Part shown: positions 1 through 5,501 of the stretch, one piece after another
Numbering within the stretch: position 1 is the first letter of the stretch
Layout of the letters: every line of letters starts with the position of its first letter
Assembly: GCA_964485555.1 (NCBI GenBank)
Contig: CAZAJN010000032.1
Location: 1 to 7,431, forward strand
Direction of reading: 5' to 3'
Length of the DNA stretch: 7,431 nt
Source: GWC2-37-8 sp964485555
Lineage (GTDB): Bacteria > Patescibacteriota > Minisyncoccia > Moranbacterales > GWC2-37-73
The notes under the pieces: generated by a model
What the model was told of the DNA's origin: nothing
What the model saw: the letters and a program-made list of their open reading frames with translations, nothing else
Database searches by the model: none
Program-made: the position numbers and the translations under genes

Positions 1-1548
1 AAAATGAAAGCGTATTCTTTTGATGGAGCTATGGGAGAAATTGTGGTTGAAGGAGAAATCCCAGCTGAAATTCTTGAAAAAGCTCAAGCTTGGAGAGAAA
101 AAATGATTGAAAAAATTTCTGAATCTGACGATGCTCTTACTGAAAAATATTTGAACGGAGAAGAGATTTCTGTTGAAGAGCTTAAAGCAGCACTTCGCAA
201 GGGAGTATTGGCTGCTAAATTGGTTCCAGTTTTCACAGGAACTGCACTTCGAAATAAAGGAGTTCAATTAGTATTGGACGCTGTGGTTGATTATCTTCCG
301 TCTCCTTTGGACATCCCTCCTGTTACTGGAACAAATCCAAAGAATGGGGAAGAGATTACTCGCGCTGCTGATGACAACGAACCTTTCTCAGCGTTGGCTT
401 TCAAGGTTGCAACTGATCCTTTTGTGGGACAACTTACTTTCTTCCGCGTTTATTCCGGAACATTGAAAGCTGGATCATACGTGATCAATGCTTCTAATGG
501 TCAGAAAGAAAGAATTGGACGTATTTTGCAGATGCATGCAAATCATCGCGAAGAAATAGAAGAGATTCGCGCTGGAGGAATTGGAGCCTTGGTTGGTATG
601 AAAAACACAACAACCGGAGACACTCTTTGTGATGAGCAAAAACAAATCCAATTGGAAAACATTGTTTTCCCAGAACCTGTTATCGACATTGCTGTTGAAC
701 CAAAAACTAAGGCTGATCAGGAAAAGATGGGACTTGCACTTAGAAAACTTGCTGGAGAAGATCCTACGCTTAGACTTCGTACCGATGAAGAATCTGGACA
801 AACTATCATCTCAGGAATGGGTGAACTTCATTTGGACATCATTGTTGATCGTATGAAACGAGAATTCAATGTTGAAGCTAATATCGGTCAACCTCAAGTT
901 GCTTACCGTGAAACTATCAAAGGTGAAGCTCAGGCTGAAGGAAAATATGTTAAACAGTCTGGTGGAAGAGGTCAATACGGACATTGTTGGCTTAAGGTTC
1001 GTCCTCAAGAAGAAAAAGGGAAAGGATATGAATTCTTTGATGAAATCAAAGGTGGTGTTATTCCACAGGAATACATTAAACCTATTAATCAAGGTGCTAA
1101 GGAAGCTTTGGAAAACGGTGTACTTGCCGGATATCCAATGGTTGACGTAATGGTTACCTTGTATGATGGATCTTTCCATGAAGTCGATTCCAACGAAGCA
1201 GCTTTCAAAATCGCTGGATCAATGGCAGTTCAAGAAGCTTGCAAACGCGCTAACCCAGTTATCTTGGAGCCTATCATGAAAGTTGTTGTTGTGACTCCGG
1301 AACAATTCATGGGAGATGTTGTGGGAGACATTAACTCACGACGTGGAATGATCAAGGAAATCAATGACCGTGGAGAAGGAAACGCTCGCGTAAAAGAAAT
1401 TGAAGCAGAAGTTCCTCTTGCATCTATGTTTGGATATGTGACCCAGCTTCGCTCAATGACTCAAGGACGAGCAAGCTCAGTCATGGAATTTGCACAATAC
1501 AGTGAAGTTCCTAAGAATGTTGCTGATGAGATTATTGCAAAAAAATAA
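1..1548 (+). CDS. fusA: Elongation factor G, 3' part (5' end outside window)
   Basis: Ribosomal translocase EF-G, a GTPase acting on the 70S ribosome. The frame is open at base 1, and the ATG at position 4 is internal (the preceding codon is Lys), so roughly 180 N-terminal residues with most of the G domain lie upstream. Counting from the Met at position 4: end of the G domain with VPVFTGTALRNKGVQ and VDYLPSP; domain II from about residue 125; domain III from about 222 with MGELHLDI at 272-279; domain IV from about 314 with QSGGRGQYGH at 318-327 and the tip loop YDGSFHEVDS containing His392, equivalent to the conserved tip histidine; domain V from about 423 (VTPEQFMGDVVGDINSRRG). The reading frame is intact to TAA and the 514 visible residues fit a normal protein of about 700. 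It is followed by a strong terminator, so it is not co-transcribed with tuf here. Identification is essentially certain. Confidence 0.98.
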   Translation, partial: KMKAYSFDGAMGEIVVEGEIPAEILEKAQAWREKMIEKISESDDALTEKYLNGEEISVEELKAALRKGVLAAKLVPVFTGTALRNKGVQLVLDAVVDYLPSPLDIPPVTGTNPKNGEEITRAADDNEPFSALAFKVATDPFVGQLTFFRVYSGTLKAGSYVINASNGQKERIGRILQMHANHREEIEEIRAGGIGALVGMKNTTTGDTLCDEQKQIQLENIVFPEPVIDIAVEPKTKADQEKMGLALRKLAGEDPTLRLRTDEESGQTIISGMGELHLDIIVDRMKREFNVEANIGQPQVAYRETIKGEAQAEGKYVKQSGGRGQYGHCWLKVRPQEEKGKGYEFFDEIKGGVIPQEYIKPINQGAKEALENGVLAGYPMVDVMVTLYDGSFHEVDSNEAAFKIAGSMAVQEACKRANPVILEPIMKVVVVTPEQFMGDVVGDINSRRGMIKEINDRGEGNARVKEIEAEVPLASMFGYVTQLRSMTQGRASSVMEFAQYSEVPKNVADEIIAKK

Positions 1549-1552
1549 AGAC

Positions 1553-1584
1553 AGCTTTTTAGGCTTTAGCTTATTAGCTTCTAG
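1553..1584 (-). repeat. Degenerate RAAGCTR heptamer array, inverted copy
   Basis: Read on the minus strand this is a run of GAAGCTA/TAAGCTA/AAGCCTA-like units with imperfect 7-bp spacing. The 11-mer CTAGAAGCTAA (minus strand, 1574-1584) recurs exactly on the plus strand at 7061-7071 beside tuf. Degenerate, so the boundaries are approximate. Confidence 0.55.
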
Positions 1585-1600
1585 AAATTGAAAACATTTG

Positions 1601-1642
1601 AAAACAGCCTCTCTGCCAGTCGGCGGAAGAGGCTGTTTTTTT
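1601..1642 (+). terminator. Intrinsic terminator of fusA
   Basis: A perfect 12-bp stem, AAAACAGCCTCT (1601-1612) against AGAGGCTGTTTT (1628-1639), is followed by a run of T to 1642. The loop holds GCCAGTCGGCGGA, which can form a small inner stem and resembles the GCCAGCGGGCGGA hairpin of the element near 5454. It ends transcription before the convergent minus-strand gene. Confidence 0.93.
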
Positions 1643-1663
1643 GTTGGCAGGCGATGTTGGGCA

Positions 1664-1694
1664 TAAAAAGAGGGCGGCCCTTCCGGGACGCCCT
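1664..1694 (-). terminator. Intrinsic terminator of the minus-strand high-GC gene
   Basis: AGGGCG (1671-1676) pairs with CGCCCT (1689-1694); after one mismatch, CCC pairs with GGG around a TTCC loop. On the minus strand the hairpin is followed by CTCTTTTTA. It sits 22 bases beyond the stop codon of the minus-strand gene and back to back with the fusA terminator. Confidence 0.85.
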
Positions 1695-1716
1695 TGTCGT
1701 GTTGTGCTGAATCTTT

Positions 1717-2115
1717 TCACGACGGCGCGGTTGCCGGCATTGCGGTTATGTTGCGGAGCTTGATTACAACTTCGTCCTTAATGGTTTGGAGAACTTCCTC
1801 CATGTTGTTCCATACCGGAAGAATGATTGCCTTTGCTCCCTTTGATCGTGCTTCGGTTTCGAGTCGCTCGTAGGATCCCCAGGGCGCATTGCCCGGATCG
1901 GCATCGATGAAAGCGACGATGATGTAATGCTGGCCGGCGCAGAATGCTGCGCGTTCCTGGGGAGTTATGCGTTTTGCGAACGACACGTTGTGCAGTGCTC
2001 CACGCAGGCCCATGAATACGGGATCGCTCTTCAGCATCGCATTCAATTTGTCGGACTGGCTGATGATGTGAATATCCTGTCCCTGCTGCTTTTCGTTGGT
2101 GGCGCTCGGATTCAT
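1717..2115 (-). CDS. Small hypothetical protein on a high-GC, self-contained cassette
   Basis: Function not recognised. The chosen start (ATG at 2113-2115) gives 132 residues beginning MNPSATNEKQQGQD and is preceded by AAAAGGAGAGA six bases upstream; the longer open frame to 2154 has no such support. The protein looks soluble, with no signal peptide or membrane segment. It has a hydrophobic strand HYIIVAFIDADPG in the middle, WGSYERLETEARSKGAKAIILPVW next, and a C-terminal AMPATAPS tail, a pattern that suggests a small alpha/beta fold. Base composition is unlike the rest of the window: 60-base lines counted between 1861 and 2040 are 57-62% G+C, against about 40% in a sampled fusA line. Codons such as GCG, CGG and CGC are common here. 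Promoter, ribosome site and terminator are all its own, and it opposes every other gene. Recent transfer is the simplest reading. That it is a real gene is well supported by these signals. Confidence 0.75.
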   Translation of the reverse strand: MNPSATNEKQQGQDIHIISQSDKLNAMLKSDPVFMGLRGALHNVSFAKRITPQERAAFCAGQHYIIVAFIDADPGNAPWGSYERLETEARSKGAKAIILPVWNNMEEVLQTIKDEVVIKLRNITAMPATAPS

Positions 2116-2118
2116 GGC

Positions 2119-2129
2119 TCTCTCCTTTT
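2119..2129 (-). promoter_or_regulatory. Strong Shine-Dalgarno site deciding the start of the minus-strand gene
   Basis: AAAAGGAGAGA on the minus strand, with GGAG (2122-2125) six bases before the ATG. It is the only convincing Shine-Dalgarno sequence I could find at any start in this window. Confidence 0.85.
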
Positions 2130-2165
2130 GTGATTTGCAACAGTAAAATGACAAATTGTAAATTC

Positions 2166-2195
2166 ACTATAGCGTAATGCGCCATCTAGCGTCAA
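2166..2195 (-). promoter_or_regulatory. Sigma70-type promoter of the minus-strand gene
   Basis: On the minus strand TTGACG (2190-2195), an 18-bp spacer and TATAGT (2166-2171). The hexamer TAGCGT on the plus strand occurs at 2170 and again at 2187, and CGCTAT/ATAGCG arms flank the promoter (2169-2174 and 2212-2217), so a bound regulator is possible but unproven. Confidence 0.7.
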
Positions 2196-2266
2196 TGGTG
2201 GTCGCTATTGAATTGTGTCAGAAACGAGAGTAAGCTTTGGATATGGGTAGGTGTTTGGGTGTGTAT

Positions 2267-2302
2267 TTGCAATAAAAGATAATAGTGGTACAATATCACT
2301 AT
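2267..2302 (+). promoter_or_regulatory. Promoter with overlapping inverted repeat, upstream of the RhuM-Doc gene
   Basis: TTGCAA (2267-2272), a 16-bp spacer and TACAAT (2289-2294) with an extended -10 (TGG directly before it). The arms ATAGTG (2282-2287) and CACTAT (2297-2302) form a perfect 6-bp inverted repeat centred on the -10, a placement typical of a repressor operator. A second -10-like TATAAT is at 2300-2305. The expected leader is about 10-20 bases and has no Shine-Dalgarno site. Confidence 0.55.
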
Positions 2303-2321
2303 AATTCATACTTATAAAAAT

Positions 2322-3293
2322 ATGAAACAAAAAAACGTTGAGATTTATCAAGCAAAAAACGGAGCTATTGAGCTCTCTGTTGATGCAAAAAAAGAAACGA
2401 TCTGGGCTAGTCTTAATCAGATCGCTAGTCTTTTTGGTGTGCAAAAAGCAGCTATCTCAAAGCATTTTAAAAATATTTTTGAATCAGGAGAACTTAATGA
2501 AAAAGCAACTGTTTCCAAAATGGAAACAGTTGGAATTGAGGGCAAAAGACAAATAAAACGCTCAATTGAGATATATAATTTGGACGCTATTATAGCTGTT
2601 GGCTACCGCGTGAATTCAAAACAAGCAACACAGTTCCGTATTTGGGCAACTAAAACACTCAAAGACTATATTTCTCAGGGTTACATTATCAATCCTTCTC
2701 GGATTGAGCAAAATTACGAAAAATTTCTTGTTGCGGTTGAGGAGACAAAAAAATTGCTTCCTGCTGATGATCGCATCACAGCGCAAGATGCAATGGAGCT
2801 AGTAAAAATGTTTGCAGGAACATGGTTTTCTCTGGATGCCTATGACAAAGAAAATCTTCCGATTAAAGGTGTCACCAAAAGGAAAATTGCTTTGACTGGA
2901 AAGGAACTGGAAGATTCTATTGGTGAGCTCAAAAAAGAACTTATTCGAAAAAAGCAGGCAACTGAAATTTTTTCCATGGAGCGCAAGGGAAGCAGTTTGA
3001 CTGGAATCGTGGGAAATATTTTTCAAACTTTTGGCGGAAAAGACTTATATCCAACAATTGAAGAAAAGGCTGTGCATTTGCTATATTTCATTGTGAAAAA
3101 TCATCCTTTTGTTGATGGTAACAAAAGGAGTGGCGCTTTCGCTTTTGTTTGGTTTTTGCAAAGGGCAAATTTTGATTTCCAGAAAAAAATCACCCCAGAG
3201 GCTCTGACAGCATTGACACTACTCATCGCTGAAAGTAATCCTAAGTATAAAGATAGGGTAATGGGACTTGTTTTGTTATTGCTGAAAAAGTAG
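2322..3293 (+). CDS. RhuM-family protein with C-terminal Doc/Fic domain
   Basis: A 323-residue two-part protein. Residues 1 to about 125 match the RhuM (virulence RhuM) family: VEIYQAKNGAIELSV, an ETIWASLNQIASLFGVQKAAISKH helix-turn-helix-like stretch, a GELNEKATVSK segment and YNLDAIIAVGYRVNSKQATQFRIWA. A linker to about 215 leads to a Doc/Fic domain with LTGIVGNIFQTFGGKDLYP and the motif HPFVDGNKR at 261-269. Key residues are H261, F263, D265, N267, K268 and R269. Lys replaces the second motif Gly of AMP-transferring Fic enzymes and the later Arg is absent, which is the Doc arrangement; Doc of phage P1 phosphorylates EF-Tu. Such RhuM-Doc fusions are a known protein family of unsettled function. 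No Phd-like antitoxin is adjacent, so it may be self-controlled through its N-terminal domain. It has its own promoter with a possible operator. The start at 2322 fits the family N-terminus but lacks a Shine-Dalgarno site. Confidence 0.92.
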   Translation: MKQKNVEIYQAKNGAIELSVDAKKETIWASLNQIASLFGVQKAAISKHFKNIFESGELNEKATVSKMETVGIEGKRQIKRSIEIYNLDAIIAVGYRVNSKQATQFRIWATKTLKDYISQGYIINPSRIEQNYEKFLVAVEETKKLLPADDRITAQDAMELVKMFAGTWFSLDAYDKENLPIKGVTKRKIALTGKELEDSIGELKKELIRKKQATEIFSMERKGSSLTGIVGNIFQTFGGKDLYPTIEEKAVHLLYFIVKNHPFVDGNKRSGAFAFVWFLQRANFDFQKKITPEALTALTLLIAESNPKYKDRVMGLVLLLLKK

Positions 3294-3366
3294 TCTTCAT
3301 ATGAATATATAAGCATGTATATTCCCAGGTTATATATTGGGATAGAAAAAATTTTATTAAATCTTT

Positions 3367-3936
3367 ATGATTAAATTTATTTTGCATGGTGGCAATTCTG
3401 ATAGAAAAACTGAGAATAATGAAAAGTTTTTCTTGGAAATTGCAAATAGTGTGAACAAAGAAAAGATTAAGATTCTTTGTATTTATTTTGCCAGGCCTGA
3501 ACATAGGTGGGATGATTCATTTCAAGAAGATAAATTGGCATTTTTAAATTTGGATACGGAAAAGAAATTTGATATCGAAATGGCAAAACTTGATGCAGAA
3601 GAGTTGAGAAGGCAAATTCAGTGGGCGGATATCGTATATATTCAAGGTGGCAGAAAGGGAAATCTTAAAGAAAAACTTCTTGAGCTTGGAAATTTCAAAG
3701 AACTTATTCATGGTAAGATAGTAGTAGGTATAAGTGCTGGGGCAAATATGTTGGCAAAATATTATTATTCTAATGTCGCTGATACTATCCGTGAAGGCTT
3801 GGGTATTTTACCAATCAAAACATTCTGTCATTACAATGAGGATAATGTATTGGGGATGGAAAAGTTGGAGTTGTATAAAGAAAAATTACCAATTTATAGG
3901 ATATCAGAAGAGAAATATTTAGTTTTTGAAATCTAA
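3367..3936 (+). CDS. Peptidase S51-like (peptidase E-type) serine hydrolase
   Basis: A 189-residue cytoplasmic protein of the class I glutamine-amidotransferase-like fold. It opens with a strand and glycine turn (IKFILHGGNSD), then ADIVYIQGGRKGNL, the typical substrate-side loop before the nucleophile. The nucleophile elbow is GISAGAN with Ser123. Downstream, LGILPIKTFCHYNED supplies His155, aligning with the LGLFPLQINPHF region of E. coli peptidase E; Asp139 is a possible third catalytic residue. The family includes aspartyl dipeptidases and cyanophycinases. The protein is about 40 residues shorter than E. coli PepE (229), so substrate is uncertain. It begins 73 bases after the RhuM-Doc gene without a clear promoter or Shine-Dalgarno site, and ends 17 bases before the first HD-domain gene, so it probably heads or shares an operon with the two HD genes. 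Family assignment is good; exact activity is inference. Confidence 0.85.
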   Translation: MIKFILHGGNSDRKTENNEKFFLEIANSVNKEKIKILCIYFARPEHRWDDSFQEDKLAFLNLDTEKKFDIEMAKLDAEELRRQIQWADIVYIQGGRKGNLKEKLLELGNFKELIHGKIVVGISAGANMLAKYYYSNVADTIREGLGILPIKTFCHYNEDNVLGMEKLELYKEKLPIYRISEEKYLVFEI

Positions 3937-3953
3937 ACACTATCTTATTGAAT

Positions 3954-4580
3954 ATGCAAGAATTATTATCCAATTTAAGAGAAAAAGTTATTGAAGTATC
4001 TAAGAATCCAAATTTCATCCATCATAAATGGTTTGTGAAATATCATTTGGAAATTGTGGAGAAGATTGCCATGGAGACATGCGACATTTATCCGGATGCT
4101 GATAGTAATGTTATTTTGGCAATGGTGTGGGCCCATGATTATGGGAAGATTTTGGATTTTGACAATCAATATTCGATTGCAAAAGAAAAGGTGACTGAAC
4201 TTTTGAGTGAAATTGGCTTTGAAGAGAATTTCACAAAAAAAGTAGTGGAATATATTGAAATCATGGATAATAAAATGGTGATTGATATCAATGAAGCTCC
4301 TTTGGAAGTGAGAATCATATCATCTGCTGACGGAGCAGCTCATTTTGTCGGACCGTTCTTCAATTTATGGTGGTATGAAAATTCGAACAAGGATTTTGAG
4401 GAGCTCATGGCAGGAAACAAAGCGAAAGCATTGAAGGATTGGGATAGAAAAATGGTGATACCTGAAATTCGAAAAGCATTTGAAAGCAGATTTAATGTAG
4501 TGCTTGAGCAATCAGGGGAATTTCCAGAGAATTATTTAAACAATGAAACATACTATGGAAAACTTAAAACGCGATACTGA
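3954..4580 (+). CDS. HD-domain phosphohydrolase (first of a pair)
   Basis: A 208-residue soluble protein counted from the ATG at 3954; a TTG at 3948 in frame would add two residues. The metal-binding HD signature is visible: H31 in KYHLEIVEKIA, H61-D62 in MVWAHDYGKI and D126 in ISSADGAAHF. These would bind one or two divalent cations for hydrolysis of a phosphate ester, often of a nucleotide. The C-terminal part (about 130-208) is rich in Trp and charged residues and I do not recognise it. The substrate is unknown. It lies 17 bases behind the S51-like gene, and its 3' end overlaps the next HD gene in another frame, which suggests translational coupling. No Shine-Dalgarno site precedes either start. 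It is not closely similar to its neighbour by eye, so the pair does not look like a recent duplication. Confidence 0.85.
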   Translation: MQELLSNLREKVIEVSKNPNFIHHKWFVKYHLEIVEKIAMETCDIYPDADSNVILAMVWAHDYGKILDFDNQYSIAKEKVTELLSEIGFEENFTKKVVEYIEIMDNKMVIDINEAPLEVRIISSADGAAHFVGPFFNLWWYENSNKDFEELMAGNKAKALKDWDRKMVIPEIRKAFESRFNVVLEQSGEFPENYLNNETYYGKLKTRY

Positions 4581-5166
4581 TTTATTATATGAAGTTGGAT
4601 GTTTGCGACATGTGATGAGAACATGGAATCATTTCAATGGTGCGCAGGTTGGAAATTGCGCTGATCATTCATTTCGTGTTGCATGGATTGCTCTGACACT
4701 CGCCAAGCATGAAGGCAAAGGAAGTCATGAAAAGATTTTGAAGTTGGCATTGGCGCATGATCTTACTGAAACAAGAACTGGCGACACGAACTATATTTCT
4801 CGGCAATATGTGAAGCGAAATGATAAGCAGGCAGTCGAAGACATTTTCTTTGGGACTGTGCATGAAAAAGAAATGCTTGAACTTTTTGAAGAATATGAAA
4901 AGCGCGAATCGATTGAATCGCAAATTGTGAAGGATGCTGATGTGTTGGATGTGGACATGGAACTTCAGGAAATGAAAGCGCGAGGAAACGAGATGGGAAC
5001 TCTTTGGACGGAAAAGCGGGAAGAAATGGTTTATCCAAAATTTTTCACCAAAAGTGCCCAGGAATTATTCAGGTCAATCTATGAGAATAATGTGCATGAT
5101 TGGCACAATGTTTCAGCTCGAAACAGGTTTAATGATGGAGATTGGAAAAAAGAGATTCAAAAGTAA
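4543..5166 (+). CDS. HD-domain 5'-deoxynucleotidase-like protein (YfbR/HDDC2 type)
   Basis: A 207-residue soluble enzyme, probably a 5'-nucleotidase acting on (deoxy)nucleoside monophosphates. Numbered from the ATG at 4543: R26/W28 near the N-terminus, H42 in NCADHSFRVAWIAL, H72-D73 with E76 and D81 in AHDLTETRTGD, and D133 in IVKDADVLD. The HD-x2-E-x3-GD spacing is that of E. coli YfbR (H68, D69, E72, D77) and the late Asp fits YfbR D137, so all known active-site positions seem present. A second ATG at 4555 gives 203 residues. Either start lies inside the preceding HD gene (overlap 38 or 26 bases, different frame), so translation is probably coupled. A terminator 28 bases after the stop closes the unit. 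Likely role is nucleotide-pool cleaning or salvage, which is inference from the family. Confidence 0.88.
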   Translation: MKHTMENLKRDTDLLYEVGCLRHVMRTWNHFNGAQVGNCADHSFRVAWIALTLAKHEGKGSHEKILKLALAHDLTETRTGDTNYISRQYVKRNDKQAVEDIFFGTVHEKEMLELFEEYEKRESIESQIVKDADVLDVDMELQEMKARGNEMGTLWTEKREEMVYPKFFTKSAQELFRSIYENNVHDWHNVSARNRFNDGDWKKEIQK

Positions 5167-5193
5167 ATACCTATTTAAATATCTTCATTCGCC

Positions 5194-5218
5194 AAAACAG
5201 CCTCAATGGCTGTTTTTT
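5194..5218 (+). terminator. Intrinsic terminator after the HD genes
   Basis: AAAACAGCC (5194-5202) pairs perfectly with GGCTGTTTT (5208-5216) around a TCAAT loop, and the T run continues to 5218. The nine-base stem core is identical to that of the fusA terminator. Confidence 0.93.
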
Positions 5219-5228
5219 GATTCACATG

Positions 5229-5256
5229 AAAGCTAGCAGCTAGAAGCCAAAAGCTG
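5229..5256 (+). repeat. RAAGCTR heptamer array, four units
   Basis: Four adjacent 7-bp units: AAAGCTA, GCAGCTA, GAAGCCA, AAAGCTG. It is the same family and orientation as the array at 7057-7084, and opposite to that at 1553-1584. It follows directly after the terminator. Confidence 0.75.
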
Positions 5257-5264
5257 ACCCAAAG

Positions 5265-5273
5265 TTATCCACA
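5265..5273 (+). promoter_or_regulatory. Consensus DnaA box
   Basis: TTATCCACA, an exact match to the strong DnaA-box consensus TTATNCACA. I found no second copy in the window, so an origin is not supported; it may be a regulatory or titration site, or chance. Confidence 0.35.
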
Positions 5274-5282
5274 CCCATCGAT

Positions 5283-5317
5283 TTGCAGTGATATGCAAGG
5301 AGTGTTATTATAACACT
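5283..5317 (+). promoter_or_regulatory. Possible promoter covered by a 17-bp perfect palindrome
   Basis: TTGCAG (5283-5288), a 17-bp spacer and TATTAT (5306-5311). The -10 lies inside AGTGTTATTATAACACT (5301-5317), a perfect palindrome with 8-bp arms around one central base. A smaller repeat, TTGCA and TGCAA (5283-5287, 5294-5298), overlaps the -35. This looks like a repressor operator. The next gene downstream is the PUR-like protein, which would then have a leader of about 180 bases. The regulator is not identified. Confidence 0.5.
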
Positions 5318-5342
5318 AGAGCAATGGCCAATGCTTGAAATC

Positions 5343-5377
5343 ATGTAACATGCGGCATGTAGCATATAACATGTAAC
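5343..5377 (+). repeat. ATGTAAC heptamer array, five units
   Basis: Five contiguous 7-bp units: ATGTAAC, ATGCGGC, ATGTAGC, ATATAAC, ATGTAAC. The first and last are identical and the middle three have drifted. The sequence is unrelated to the RAAGCTR units just upstream but has the same period. Confidence 0.75.
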
Positions 5378-5396
5378 AAATATTAAATTACCAACC

Positions 5397-5483
5397 TGTC
5401 ATCCTGAACTTGTTTCAGGATCTAGAAATGCTTTTAGCAATCATAGATGCTGATCCGCCAGCGGGCGGAAATGCAGCATGACA
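5397..5483 (+). repeat. Compound palindromic intergenic element (MITE/REP-like)
   Basis: Termini TGTCAT (5397-5402) and ATGACA (5478-5483) are perfect inverted repeats. Inside, CCTGAA/TTCAGG (5403-5408, 5414-5419) forms a first hairpin. ATGCTG/CAGCAT (5447-5452, 5474-5479) encloses an inner TCCGCC/GGCGGA stem (5454-5459, 5464-5469). The TGTCATCCTGAAC...TTTCAGGATCT start is reminiscent of dispersed palindromic repeats seen in many bacterial genomes. No coding capacity is seen. It ends 18 bases before the start of the PUR-like gene, so it may be transcribed as its leader. Confidence 0.7.
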
Positions 5484-5501
5484 TGTTAAATGTACATAAA
5501 T

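Noticed and set aside
1..12. ATG at position 4 as the true start of the first gene
   Set aside because: EF-G continues upstream of this point; the residue is internal, at the end of the G domain, and no start signal can be judged at the window edge.
475..1179. Open frames on the minus strand and in the second plus frame inside fusA
   Set aside because: They lie wholly within a strongly conserved EF-G frame, have no start signals and read as composition shadows.
1778..2185. Overlapping minus-strand frame of 135 codons in the high-GC cassette
   Set aside because: It is out of frame with the Shine-Dalgarno-supported start at 2115, its product is rich in scattered His, Arg and Ser, and the promoter -10 lies inside it.
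3294..3366. Hairpins between the RhuM-Doc gene and the S51-like gene (GAATATA/TATATTC at 3303-3324, TCCCA/TGGGA after it)
   Set aside because: No T run follows either stem and the arms are short and AT-rich, so neither a terminator nor an operator can be claimed.
5265..5317. Replication origin
   Set aside because: Only one DnaA box is seen and neither dnaA nor dnaN is nearby.
5219..5501. tRNA or other known RNA gene in the spacer
   Set aside because: No cloverleaf with a T-loop GTTCRANYC and matching acceptor stem was found; the structure is explained by repeats and palindromes.
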